Of a DNA stretch of 45,751 nucleotides, positions 27,250-34,949 are shown one piece after another (position 1 is the first letter of the stretch; every line of letters begins with the position of its first letter). The stretch covers positions 1-45,751 of the forward strand of contig JAHHGR010000034.1 in the NCBI GenBank assembly GCA_019359725.1. The letters run 5' to 3'. The notes under the pieces were generated by a model. That model was not told the origin of the DNA and searched no databases. It saw nothing but the letters and a program-made list of their open reading frames with translations. The position numbers were made by a program, and so were the translations under genes. Source of the stretch: Aphanocapsa lilacina HA4352-LM1. GTDB lineage: Bacteria; Cyanobacteriota; Cyanobacteriia; Gloeobacterales; Gloeobacteraceae.

Positions 27250-28541
27250 AGGCGCTGAACGGACGTGCGGCTTTGTACTCGGACAAGACCTGGGCTGTCG
27301 AAAGTCGCTGCTCATCGAGCAGGTTCGTTGCCAGCACGAACTTGCCTGCACTGTGCTGCTCGGCCTCGACAGCCATCGGATTGCGCACCAGTTCGGCTGT
27401 CAGTAGCCACACGCCCGTCTTTTCGGGTTTGCTACCCCGCGCCGGTCGCCCAGCTTTTGGGTGGCGCCTCTGCTGGCGGGCCCGTACCGCCCCCAGCAGG
27501 TGGAACTTCAACCCAGTAGCGAACCGCTCCGCCGCTTCCAGTGCCTCCGCTTCACAGGCAAACTCCATCTTGCCCAGCTTGCCATCCAGCTCAGTGAGTT
27601 GCTTCTGCAGTGCCGCGAGGTCGCTTTTGCGCCGCTCGTCGCTTGCCACCACGACCCAGCGCTGTTGGATATCGGCGTAAGTGCTGCCGACTTCAGCCAC
27701 TCGGTAGCCCAATTGGGCAGGGGCAAACTGCTCGTCGCTCAGTGCGGCCAGCAGGTGTCTGACTTGTGCAAGGGTCGAGGGTACCCGGCTCAGCCAGTGC
27801 ATGGCCTGCACCTCGCTCAAGTTCTGGGCACTGTAAAGGGCCGAGTCCACTACAAACAGGGCATCCACGTCCCACTGTGCCCGGAAATCCTGGATTATCT
27901 GGGCAAAGATAGCCTTGTCCACCTCATTGCCATTACCCACCCGCAGATACAGCGGCACATCCCCATCGCCGCTGGTAATCATCGACAACAAGAATTGCTT
28001 GAGATCGGGGCGATGATCCCGGCTGTAGCCGTGGGTGATGACGATCGGCTGCGGTTCGTCTTCTGCTTGGGGGGCCACCCGTCCACTCGCAGTGTACCCG
28101 CCATCAACATGGGACGATGTCGAGTCGAGGTGCACTGCCGGTCTTAATGCCGAAACGCCTGGCCGCCTTGAGGGCCAGATGGACGAAGACCCTGGTGGTG
28201 CCCCCCTCGTAGAGCTTGTCGAGCACCCGGCCCAACCGGTCATCATTGAAGTGCTCGGGCAGCACGCCCGGACCAATCAGGTGCTCGGTGGAGGTCGTTG
28301 GGGCAACGACCCTGGCTTTACCGACAAAGAACTGCTCGAACAGGTACAGCGGTGCCGAAACGAAGCCGAGTCCATTGAGAATGAGGCCCTTGAGTACCTG
28401 TGCGCAAGTCACACGCTCCTGCGGATGGGTGCCCAGGAGCTGCTCAACTTCCTGAACCAGGCCGATAGAGTCGATGATGCCAGCCACGATGCCAAGGTGG
28501 TCGAGATTCTGGACCTGGATTTCAGCGGGAGGCTGGCTCAC
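27250..28541 (-). pseudogene. IS1634-type transposase remnant (frameshift, truncated)
   Basis: The N-terminal part (28541 to about 28135) reads as the DUF4277 domain (NLDHLGIVAGIIDSIGLVQE and LLGTHPQERVTC, through LKAARRFGIKT). The frame then shifts near 28135-28145 and continues as AVHLDSTSSHVDGGY and VDALFVVDSALYSAQNL, the DDE transposase core. After EYKAARP (near 27265) the sequence no longer resembles the family, and about 100 C-terminal residues seem missing. The element is therefore dead. It lies 79 bases past the GH13 stop on the opposite strand. Terminal inverted repeats could not be identified, so the limits of the element are approximate. Confidence 0.8.
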
Positions 28542-28612
28542 CCAACCAAAATACTTCAGCCGCTCTATCTACCTGCGGAATCCCGGCTCTAACGAAAAAG
28601 AAATGATTTACG

Positions 28613-28645
28613 GCCCGAAGTTTACACGACTTCGGGCTGTTTTTG
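28613..28645 (+). terminator. Intrinsic terminator upstream of the helicase gene
   Basis: A perfect 9-bp stem (28613-28621 with 28629-28637), a 7-base loop and a T-rich tail on the plus strand. It could stop read-through across the IS remnant before the DinG-like gene, or be part of the element's outer end. Confidence 0.75.
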
Positions 28646-28761
28646 TAGGATCCATTCCTGACATTCAACACTTTTGCTTGATGGTTATGGTGTAAATTCG
28701 TCACTCCCGGACGCTTCTGTACAGCAAAATACCAATTGTCGGCGGGTCGCAAGGTGGACAG

Positions 28762-30738
28762 ATGAGCCCCTACACTGGACAGATGATTAGCCTTAGCGAT
28801 GCCTTCGACGATGTGGCCCGGGTACTGCCGGGCTACGAGGTGCGCCAGCCCCAGCTGGATATGGCCCGCGCCGTCGAGCGGGGCTTCGCCGAACGCATCG
28901 CGGTGGTGGCGGAGGCGGGCACCGGCACCGGCAAGAGTTTTAGCGCCCTCATCCCGGCCATCCTCAGCGGCAAGCGGGTGGTGATTTCGACGGCCACCAT
29001 CGCCCTGCAGGAGCAGTATCTCTACAAAGACATTCCTTTGCTGCAAAAGGCGCTCCCGGTGCGCTTCGAGGCGCGGCTGGTCAAAGGCCGCAGCCACTAT
29101 GTCTCCAAGCGGCGCTGGTCAGAATCGTTGCTTGCCCCGGGGATCACCTGGTTGCGCGAGTGGTACGAGCAGACCGAGAGCGGCGATCTAGCCGACCTGC
29201 CCACCAGTCCGCCTTCCGAAATCTGGGACGACATCCACTCCGACAAAGACGATTGCCTGCGCGAGAAGTGTCCTCACTTTGATAGCTGCTTTTATTTCGA
29301 GTCGCGCCGCTCGCTCGGGCAGGCGCAGATTTTGATCACCAACCACGCGCTATTGCTGATTGATCGGGCAAGCCACGGGCAGATCCTCCCCGACTTCGAC
29401 TTGCTGGTCATCGACGAGGCCCATCAATTTGCCGAGTACGCCACCCGTGCCCTGACGCTCACCCTCGGCAACTTCGGCGTCGGCCGCACCCTGAGCCGGA
29501 TCAAAAAGCAGTTTCCCAACCTGGGCATCGCCCTGGCGCGGGCGGAGGCGGAGGCGAACGCTTTTTTCGATGTGCTGCTTACCGAAGCGCACCAGACGCG
29601 CCGCTACAACCTCGACCCGGCGATGGCCGACGATCTGTCGGCAGCCGTCGTGCGGCTGTTGCAATCGCTCAAGGAACTGAACCTCGGAAGCGAGGACAAC
29701 CTCGAAACGAATGTGGCGCGTATGCGCCGCGACCGGCTGGTGGAGACGCTCACCGGCTACGAGGGCAACTTGCGTGTCCTGGCGGAGCCAGGAGAAAATT
29801 GGGTCAACTGGGTCGATTACCAGACGACGCGCGGCGGCGGGATCAATGTCGCGCTCAACTGCACGCCCCTGGACGTGGCGCCGCCGTTGGGCCAGTGGTT
29901 CAGCCACCCGGACGGACCCACCACCGTCTGGATGTCGGCCACCCTCAGCACCACTGGAGCGGACCCGTTCGGTTTTTTTCGCCGTCAGGTGGGGCTGCCG
30001 GCTGGGACCGCCGAGGAGCGCATTTTCCCCAGCCCCTTTGACTACCCGGGCCAGGGTTTGCTCTACCTGCCCACCCATCTGCCTGACCCGAATGACGCCA
30101 GCTACGCAAACGCCGTCGCCGCCGAAATCGAGAAGCTGGTCAATTTCTCGGAGGGCCGCGCCTTTGTGCTCTTCACCAGCCTCCAGCAGATGAAGCAGGT
30201 GTATGCCCTGCTCGAAGCGAAGTTGCTCTGGCCCGCGCAGCACCAGGAGCAAATGCCCAAGCGCCGCCTCGTCGAATGGTTCCGCACGGTCAAAAACCCG
30301 GTGCTCTTTGCCACGGCAAGTTTCTGGGAAGGGGTGAGCATCGAAGGACCGCAATTGAGCCTGGTGGTTATCGACCGCATTCCTTTTCAATCACCCGGCG
30401 ATATTGTCTACGACGCGCGCTGCGAGTTGCTTTCGCGCACCAGCGGCGATCGGTGGGCCTGGTTCGATCGGCTCGCTCTGCCTTACGCCCAGTTGCGGCT
30501 TAAACAGGGAGCCGGCCGGCTTATCCGTACCCGCACCGACAAAGGCATCGTCGCCATTCTCGACCCGCGCATGCAGCGCAAGTCCTATGGCAAGACCATC
30601 CTCAAGTCGCTGCCGCCGATGCAGGTGAGCCGCCGCTTCGACCCGCAGGTGTTTCGTAGGTTCGTCGATCCGGTCGGCACCGGCGTCAGCGTCGAGGACG
30701 ACGAACTATGGGTGCAGGATTTTGGTTTGGGCATTTGA
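28762..30738 (+). CDS. DinG/XPD-like DNA helicase
   Basis: A 658-residue superfamily 2 helicase of the DinG/XPD group, which unwinds DNA 5' to 3' in repair and R-loop removal. Walker A is EAGTGTGKS (51-59) and the Walker B/DEAH box is VIDEAHQ (about 213-219). Conserved late motifs are FATASFWEGVSIEG and LRLKQGAGRLIR. The iron-sulfur region normally has four cysteines; here C165, C170 and C176 are present, but the first position is Ser (KGRSHYVSKRR, S115). The cluster may therefore be altered or absent. Start: the ATG at 28762 has an AAGGTGG site; a second in-frame ATG at 28783 sits in an 11-base direct repeat of the first. Not linked to neighbours. Confidence 0.88.
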   Translation: MSPYTGQMISLSDAFDDVARVLPGYEVRQPQLDMARAVERGFAERIAVVAEAGTGTGKSFSALIPAILSGKRVVISTATIALQEQYLYKDIPLLQKALPVRFEARLVKGRSHYVSKRRWSESLLAPGITWLREWYEQTESGDLADLPTSPPSEIWDDIHSDKDDCLREKCPHFDSCFYFESRRSLGQAQILITNHALLLIDRASHGQILPDFDLLVIDEAHQFAEYATRALTLTLGNFGVGRTLSRIKKQFPNLGIALARAEAEANAFFDVLLTEAHQTRRYNLDPAMADDLSAAVVRLLQSLKELNLGSEDNLETNVARMRRDRLVETLTGYEGNLRVLAEPGENWVNWVDYQTTRGGGINVALNCTPLDVAPPLGQWFSHPDGPTTVWMSATLSTTGADPFGFFRRQVGLPAGTAEERIFPSPFDYPGQGLLYLPTHLPDPNDASYANAVAAEIEKLVNFSEGRAFVLFTSLQQMKQVYALLEAKLLWPAQHQEQMPKRRLVEWFRTVKNPVLFATASFWEGVSIEGPQLSLVVIDRIPFQSPGDIVYDARCELLSRTSGDRWAWFDRLALPYAQLRLKQGAGRLIRTRTDKGIVAILDPRMQRKSYGKTILKSLPPMQVSRRFDPQVFRRFVDPVGTGVSVEDDELWVQDFGLGI

Positions 30739-31131
30739 GCACCACGGCCGTCCGGCTATGAAGTTTGGTGTGACGCTTTTAATCCTGGCAGTTGGCTGTG
30801 CACGACAGTCTGTGGGGCGAGAGGCGGAACCCCCTTCGCGCTTCCCCTCTCGCGCTCTCCAGCCTCCCCGCGTCGAGGGGGTGCCACCCCCCCGACACCC
30901 CCCGGACTTCAGGGCAAGGTCGGCGGGAGAGTCGGTGGGTGGGCTTGGTTGATTTTGTAGTGCGTGCACGCTTTGCGTGTCGACTGCGGCAAGCTCCTGG
31001 GTGAGTCACGGCGCCAAGGAGTGGGTTTGGCGACTTGATAAGCGGTTCGGCGGCTTCACCGTTGGCTCAGGTGAGTGTAGTGGTTCTCACCGATGAGCAA
31101 TGTGATCTATCCGACAAAAAAATAGGCTTTT
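30739..31131. other. 393-base intergenic region with strong GC hairpins
   Basis: No convincing gene. It holds an 8-bp inverted repeat (30817-30824 with 30846-30853) and a G5/C5 hairpin (30877-30891), with long C-runs. Function unknown; it may contain the end of the helicase transcript. Confidence 0.4.
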
Positions 31132-31377
31132 CTAGCCACCCAGACTTCGGCGCCAGTCCTCCGGGAGATCTTCGAACTTTGGAGTGGCACCGATGCCCCG
31201 CAGGCGCGATTCGGCAGCCCCCTCCTCGGCCAGTTCCATCAGCCGCTCGAAGGGGGTGTTCTCGACGGAAGCGCGGGCCTGCAGCATGCTTTCGTAGTGG
31301 GGACACTTTTCGGGGGTGCCGTTGGCGGCCTCGATGCAGCCGCTCTGGCAGACCTCGGCGCAGTTTCTCTGCGTCAT
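31132..31377 (-). CDS. Small Cys-containing protein, unknown function
   Basis: An 81-residue soluble protein with four cysteines near its start in the pattern C-x3-C-x3-C-x10-C (C6, C10, C14, C25), which could bind a metal or iron-sulfur cluster. The rest is acidic and helical (FERLMELAEEGAAESRL), ending FEDLPEDWRRSLGG. I do not recognise the family. The ATG at 31375-31377 follows an AGAGAGG site; an earlier in-frame start is 10 codons upstream. It is on the same strand as dedA but separated by 112 bases. Confidence 0.6.
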   Translation of the reverse strand: MTQRNCAEVCQSGCIEAANGTPEKCPHYESMLQARASVENTPFERLMELAEEGAAESRLRGIGATPKFEDLPEDWRRSLGG

Positions 31378-31489
31378 GGAAACCTCTCTCTTACGCTCAA
31401 TGATCAATGGTACTACCGGCTACAGATCCCGCGCAGGGGCAGCCGGAACCGAGACAGCCGGGGTGGTGGTTGCCCCCGCCCATACTTCT

Positions 31490-32125
31490 TTATCGGGAGG
31501 TGTCCGGCTCGCGGCGGGCTTTGAGATACTCAACAATCGGCGGCAGAATCGACAGCAAAACTACTACCGCTACGGCGATGTGGACATTTTTTTCAAGATC
31601 TGGGATGAGCTGACCCAAAAAGTAACTGCCAATCAGCAGCGAACCGATCCAGGTGACCCCGCCCACGACGTTGAAGAGCAAAAACGTCGGATAGTGCATC
31701 CTTGCCGCCCCGGCCACCACCGGCGCAAACGTGCGCACGATGGGCACCCAGCGCGCCAGCAAAATGGTCTTGGCGCCGTACTTGGTATAGAAGCGCTCAG
31801 CCTTGATCAGGTGGTCCTTGGCAAAAAACAGGGATTTCTCCCGCGAGAACAACCGCGGCCCCGCCTTTGCCCCAATCCAGTAGCCGACGGTGTCGCCGAC
31901 GATGGCCGCTGTGCACAAAAGGGCCGCCAACACCCAGATATTGAGCAGACCGGTAGCGGCGATCAGCACGCCCGCAGCGACGAGCAACGAGTCGCCCGGT
32001 AGAAAAAACCCAATGAGCAGCCCCGTCTCCACGAAGATAATGGCCGTCAGCGCCACGTACCCCCCGGCGCGGATGAGTTCCTCAAAGTTGCCCAGGTAAC
32101 GAAAAAAATCCAGGACTGGCTCCAC
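31490..32125 (-). CDS. DedA family membrane protein
   Basis: A 211-residue DedA/VTT-domain protein, a family now linked to lipid flipping and envelope homeostasis; the substrate here is unknown. Family signatures are FVETGLLIGFFLPGDSLLVA (about 30-50), VGDTVGYWIGAKAGPRLF (about 75-95) and YGAKTILLARWVPIVRTFAP, the arginine-containing re-entrant region. I chose the GTG at 32123-32125 because GGAGAG lies 7 bases upstream; a TTG six codons earlier is possible. Four or five membrane helices are visible. Confidence 0.88.
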   Translation of the reverse strand: MEPVLDFFRYLGNFEELIRAGGYVALTAIIFVETGLLIGFFLPGDSLLVAAGVLIAATGLLNIWVLAALLCTAAIVGDTVGYWIGAKAGPRLFSREKSLFFAKDHLIKAERFYTKYGAKTILLARWVPIVRTFAPVVAGAARMHYPTFLLFNVVGGVTWIGSLLIGSYFLGQLIPDLEKNVHIAVAVVVLLSILPPIVEYLKARREPDTSR

Positions 32126-32240
32126 GGAATATCTCTCCAGCAAACCTCATCCTTACTCTACCAGTACGGTCTTTACTGCATTTGCTCCATTGCAACACCG
32201 GTAACTTCCGTGCAGAACTCTGATTGTGGCTCGTGCTACA

Positions 32241-32347
32241 CTGTGCCCTTGGAAGGGGGGTATTCCCGCTATGGTCCAAGGGCACAGGGCGGATCATATC
32301 GGGGATCCCGAAGCCAGGGACCGTTGCCTGTCCGCTCGGTCCTTTTT
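32241..32347 (+). ncRNA. Candidate structured small RNA with terminator
   Basis: A perfect 13-bp inverted repeat (32241-32253 with 32275-32287) is followed by smaller stems: a 7-bp arm (GGGCGGA pairing TCCGCTC, one G-T) and, overlapping it, AGGGACC (32316-32322) pairing GGTCC (32338-32342) before five Ts, an intrinsic terminator. The two overlapping pairings could be alternatives, as in a regulated leader. A TACACT box (32237-32242) is a possible -10. It is not the SRP RNA (no GGAAGGAAGCAGC-type core) and I do not recognise it as 6S. No gene starts within reach on this strand, so it is more likely a stand-alone RNA. Confidence 0.4.
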
Positions 32348-32363
32348 CCTTGCCTATTTGCAG

Positions 32364-32396
32364 AAAAGCCCCGGATGCAGGCCATCCGGGGCTTTT
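32364..32396. terminator. Bidirectional intrinsic terminator
   Basis: A perfect 14-bp stem (32364-32377 with 32383-32396) with a 5-base loop; As on the left and Ts on the right let it serve both strands. It ends the minus-strand zinc-ribbon gene and would also stop plus-strand transcripts. Confidence 0.9.
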
Positions 32397-32417
32397 GACA
32401 TCAAGTTCACCAAATAC

Positions 32418-32915
32418 TCAAGTTTTTGACTCGCGGTGCTCCATCCAGGTGCGCAACCGGATTTTGCCTGCAATATAGAGCGGAAACTGATAGTGCTCCG
32501 CCAGCAGCCAGCCCACCAGCCCCAGATGCGCAATCAGCGTCACAACGGTCCAGATAAGCGGAAACAGCAGCGGCGGCTCCGGTAGCGAACGATAGGAAAA
32601 CCAGACCAGTGTCGGCGGAAAAACCACCAAGGCCAGACCGACAATCCAGATAACCAGAGTCAGATCGAAGTCTTCGCGGTGGATCGATTGCCAGTGGCGT
32701 CCGTTCCAGCGCCAACTGAGCGGCTGGGAGCTGTCCTCGACGCGCAGGGTGTTCTCTTCAAGGTCGGCAGTAAAAATGTGACGGCAAAAGTTGCAGGCAA
32801 AGGCCTCGGTGAGCACCAGGCTGCTTATCTCTCCATGGCGGCAGATTGGGCAGGGATAGACATCCTGGTACGAAAGGCGGTGCTTGGGTGAAAGAGACTT
32901 GCCACCGGTGTTCAC
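32418..32915 (-). CDS. Zinc-ribbon membrane protein, unknown function
   Basis: A 165-residue protein with an N-terminal zinc ribbon (CPIC near residue 22, CNFC near 41) and two membrane helices, one near 85-105 (LTLVIWIVGLALVVFPPTLV) and one near 118-138 (LLFPLIWTVVTLIAHLGLVG). The polar tail contains IRLRTWMEHRESKT. I do not recognise a named family, although similar cyanobacterial hypothetical proteins exist. The start is a GTG (32913-32915) with an AAGAAGTGAG stretch upstream; it is not certain. A strong terminator follows. Confidence 0.6.
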   Translation of the reverse strand: MNTGGKSLSPKHRLSYQDVYPCPICRHGEISSLVLTEAFACNFCRHIFTADLEENTLRVEDSSQPLSWRWNGRHWQSIHREDFDLTLVIWIVGLALVVFPPTLVWFSYRSLPEPPLLFPLIWTVVTLIAHLGLVGWLLAEHYQFPLYIAGKIRLRTWMEHRESKT

Positions 32916-33363
32916 GGGCTCACTTCTTTAGGGCGACACTTTTTCACTTCTAGAGTTCCAGAAAATTATTCGATGCGCCTGGATTTTTAGGAATTGTTCA
33001 TATTCGCAAGTGCGCAGGATCGCCGTCAATTCACCTCGGCCGCGTACCGGTTGATCCCCTTGCCTGGAGACGGTCACAGGTCTTCTGTCGGCCTGTAAAG
33101 AAGTGTGTAAAACGGGGCGGACCTTGGGGCGTCGGTGCTAGGCAAAGGGACAACTCAACCGAAATGAATGTATAGCTTTGGCCACGGACCAACGGTTGGG
33201 CCGCGGCGCCTTTTGGTTGAGGATCCGGGCGCTGGCGATTCGAGCAGTTGAAGGGCAGCAGTGTTGTCGTTGGGGAATCTGATACCTGACACCTGAAAAA
33301 GCTTTGTTTGAACCGGCAGGTTTGCTATTCTCAATTCAGATTGGTTGTTTACTCAGGAGAGAT
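32916..33363. other. 448-base intergenic region with inverted repeats
   Basis: No gene on either strand convinces me. A perfect 5-bp palindromic hairpin (CCAACGGTTGG, 33189-33199) sits inside a longer pairing (CTCAACC at 33154-33160 with GGTTGAG at 33215-33221). These may form part of an RNA. It must also hold the promoter of the small Cys gene. Confidence 0.4.
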
Positions 33364-33618
33364 ATGATCCAGCCTCGCCACTGCCCGCTGTGTACCCGCC
33401 TGTTGCGCTCTGTGGCGGTGATTGAGGATGGCCTGCTCCATTGCGAGTGGGACGGTACTTTCCATTGGGACGGTCAGGCCCGCCGCCTCAAAAACCTCAA
33501 AAGTCAGCAGATCTGGCATCTCGATGTAGCAGGCCGCGTTATCAACCCCACCCGCGTGCAAGCCACCCCCGAACCCCGATTGCACCGCCGACCGATTTAT
33601 CTGCCGAAGTTGCCGTGA
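33364..33618 (+). CDS. Small Cys protein, coupled to TldE-like gene
   Basis: An 84-residue protein with a CPLC motif (C7, C10) and a third cysteine in LLHCEWDGTFHWDG (near 27-40), probably a small zinc-ribbon-like domain. The tail is basic and proline-rich. I do not recognise the family. The ATG at 33364 has an AGGAG site (33354-33358). Its TGA stop (33616-33618) overlaps the GTG of the next gene in GTGA, so the two are translationally coupled and probably act together. Confidence 0.6.
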   Translation: MIQPRHCPLCTRLLRSVAVIEDGLLHCEWDGTFHWDGQARRLKNLKSQQIWHLDVAGRVINPTRVQATPEPRLHRRPIYLPKLP

Positions 33619-34919
33619 GCGCCGTTGTCGATAATATCCTCGGCCTCGCCGAAGGGCGTGGGGTCAGTGCTGAGGTCTTCTATTTGCAAGTTGACGAGAC
33701 TCCGGTCGAGTTTGAGGCCAACCGCCTTAAGAGTCTACAGACCAAGGCGACCACGGGGTTGGCCCTGCGGGTGATTGCCGATGGAAGGCTCGGTTTTGCC
33801 AGTTCCACCGACCTGAGCCGCATCGAAGGCTTGTTGGAGGCGGCCATCGAGACGGCCGCGAGCGGCAACGCGGCCGAATTCGATTTTGCCGGTCCCGGAG
33901 CATTGCCCACGGCGCATTCCGCTTTCGAGGTGCCTCCTACCGCCCGCTTCGTCGAGCGCGGTGAAGCGCTGGTGGAGCGCGTGCGCGCCTACAACAGCGA
34001 CATTCTGGTGAGCGCCACGTTTGCTGTGCGCCGCTCGCGCGTCGAAATCGCCACCACCGGCGGTGCCCATGGCGAGCGCGAGCGCGCCACGGTAACCGCC
34101 TCCCTCTCGGGCAATCTGGTGCGCGGCGAGGACTTGCTCGAAGCCTACGGCTACGGGGTGGCCCGCGACGGTGAGCCCGACTATGGCCAGTTGGTCGAAG
34201 AAGTGCTCACCAAGTTCCGCCGCGCCGAGCGCAACGCCCGGGTCGCAGGCGGCAATCTGCCGGTGGTCTTTTCTCCCAGGGCGGCGGCTTTTACGCTCGG
34301 GGGACTCTTCCAAACGGCCCTTTCCGGGCAGACGGTGGTCCAAAAGACGTCACCCCTGGCGGACAAAGTCGGCCAGACGCTTTTTAGCGAACAGCTGACG
34401 CTCTACGAAGATCCGAACGCGGGCACCTCGGCGGCGCCATTTGACGACGAGGGCACCCCGACGCGGCCCAAACGCTTCATCGAACAGGGCACCGTGCGCG
34501 AATTTTATTGGGACCGCACCTGGGCGTCGCGCTCCGGGCAGCCGCTAGGCGGCAACGGTTTTCGCGGCGGCCTCGGACGACCCTCGCCGGGACTGGTGAA
34601 TCTGTGCATGGCCGGCGGCCGGGTACCGGCGGCGGACCTGATTCGCTCAATCGACGAGGGCATTCTGGTCGAGCAGGTGCTGGGAGCGGGCCAATCCAAC
34701 CAGTTCGCAGGCGAATTTTCGGTGAATCTGGATCTGGGCTACAAAATCGAGCACGGCGAAATCGTCGGTCGCCTCAAAAACACGATGGTGGCAGGCAACA
34801 TCTTTGAAGCGTTCAACGCGCAACTGGCCGGGCTTTCGGCTGAGACCGAATGGGTATTCGGCTCGGCGTGCCTGCCTACGATCGCCTTTGCCGGACTGGG
34901 GGTTTCAAGTAGGGGATAG
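33615..34919 (+). CDS. TldD/PmbA family protein, TldE-like (metal motif absent)
   Basis: A 434-residue TldD/PmbA (TldE) family protein. In bacteria TldD and TldE form a complex that degrades unfolded peptides and trims modified peptides such as microcins; TldD carries an HExxxH zinc site and TldE does not. I see no HExxxH here, so this looks like the non-metal partner. Family features include VEVFYLQVDETPVEFEANRL-type sequence near the start, GLALRVIADGRLGFASSTD, and NLCMAGGR with KNTMVAGNIFE near the end. The GTG start overlaps the upstream stop. No TldD partner lies in the window. Confidence 0.85.
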   Translation: MSAVVDNILGLAEGRGVSAEVFYLQVDETPVEFEANRLKSLQTKATTGLALRVIADGRLGFASSTDLSRIEGLLEAAIETAASGNAAEFDFAGPGALPTAHSAFEVPPTARFVERGEALVERVRAYNSDILVSATFAVRRSRVEIATTGGAHGERERATVTASLSGNLVRGEDLLEAYGYGVARDGEPDYGQLVEEVLTKFRRAERNARVAGGNLPVVFSPRAAAFTLGGLFQTALSGQTVVQKTSPLADKVGQTLFSEQLTLYEDPNAGTSAAPFDDEGTPTRPKRFIEQGTVREFYWDRTWASRSGQPLGGNGFRGGLGRPSPGLVNLCMAGGRVPAADLIRSIDEGILVEQVLGAGQSNQFAGEFSVNLDLGYKIEHGEIVGRLKNTMVAGNIFEAFNAQLAGLSAETEWVFGSACLPTIAFAGLGVSSRG

Positions 34920-34949
34920 GTCTCAGTGTCAGGGTGACAATAGTGAGTT

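Noticed and set aside
32241..32347. Signal recognition particle RNA or 6S RNA
   Set aside because: The SRP core with GGAA loop and the large 6S bubble are not present.
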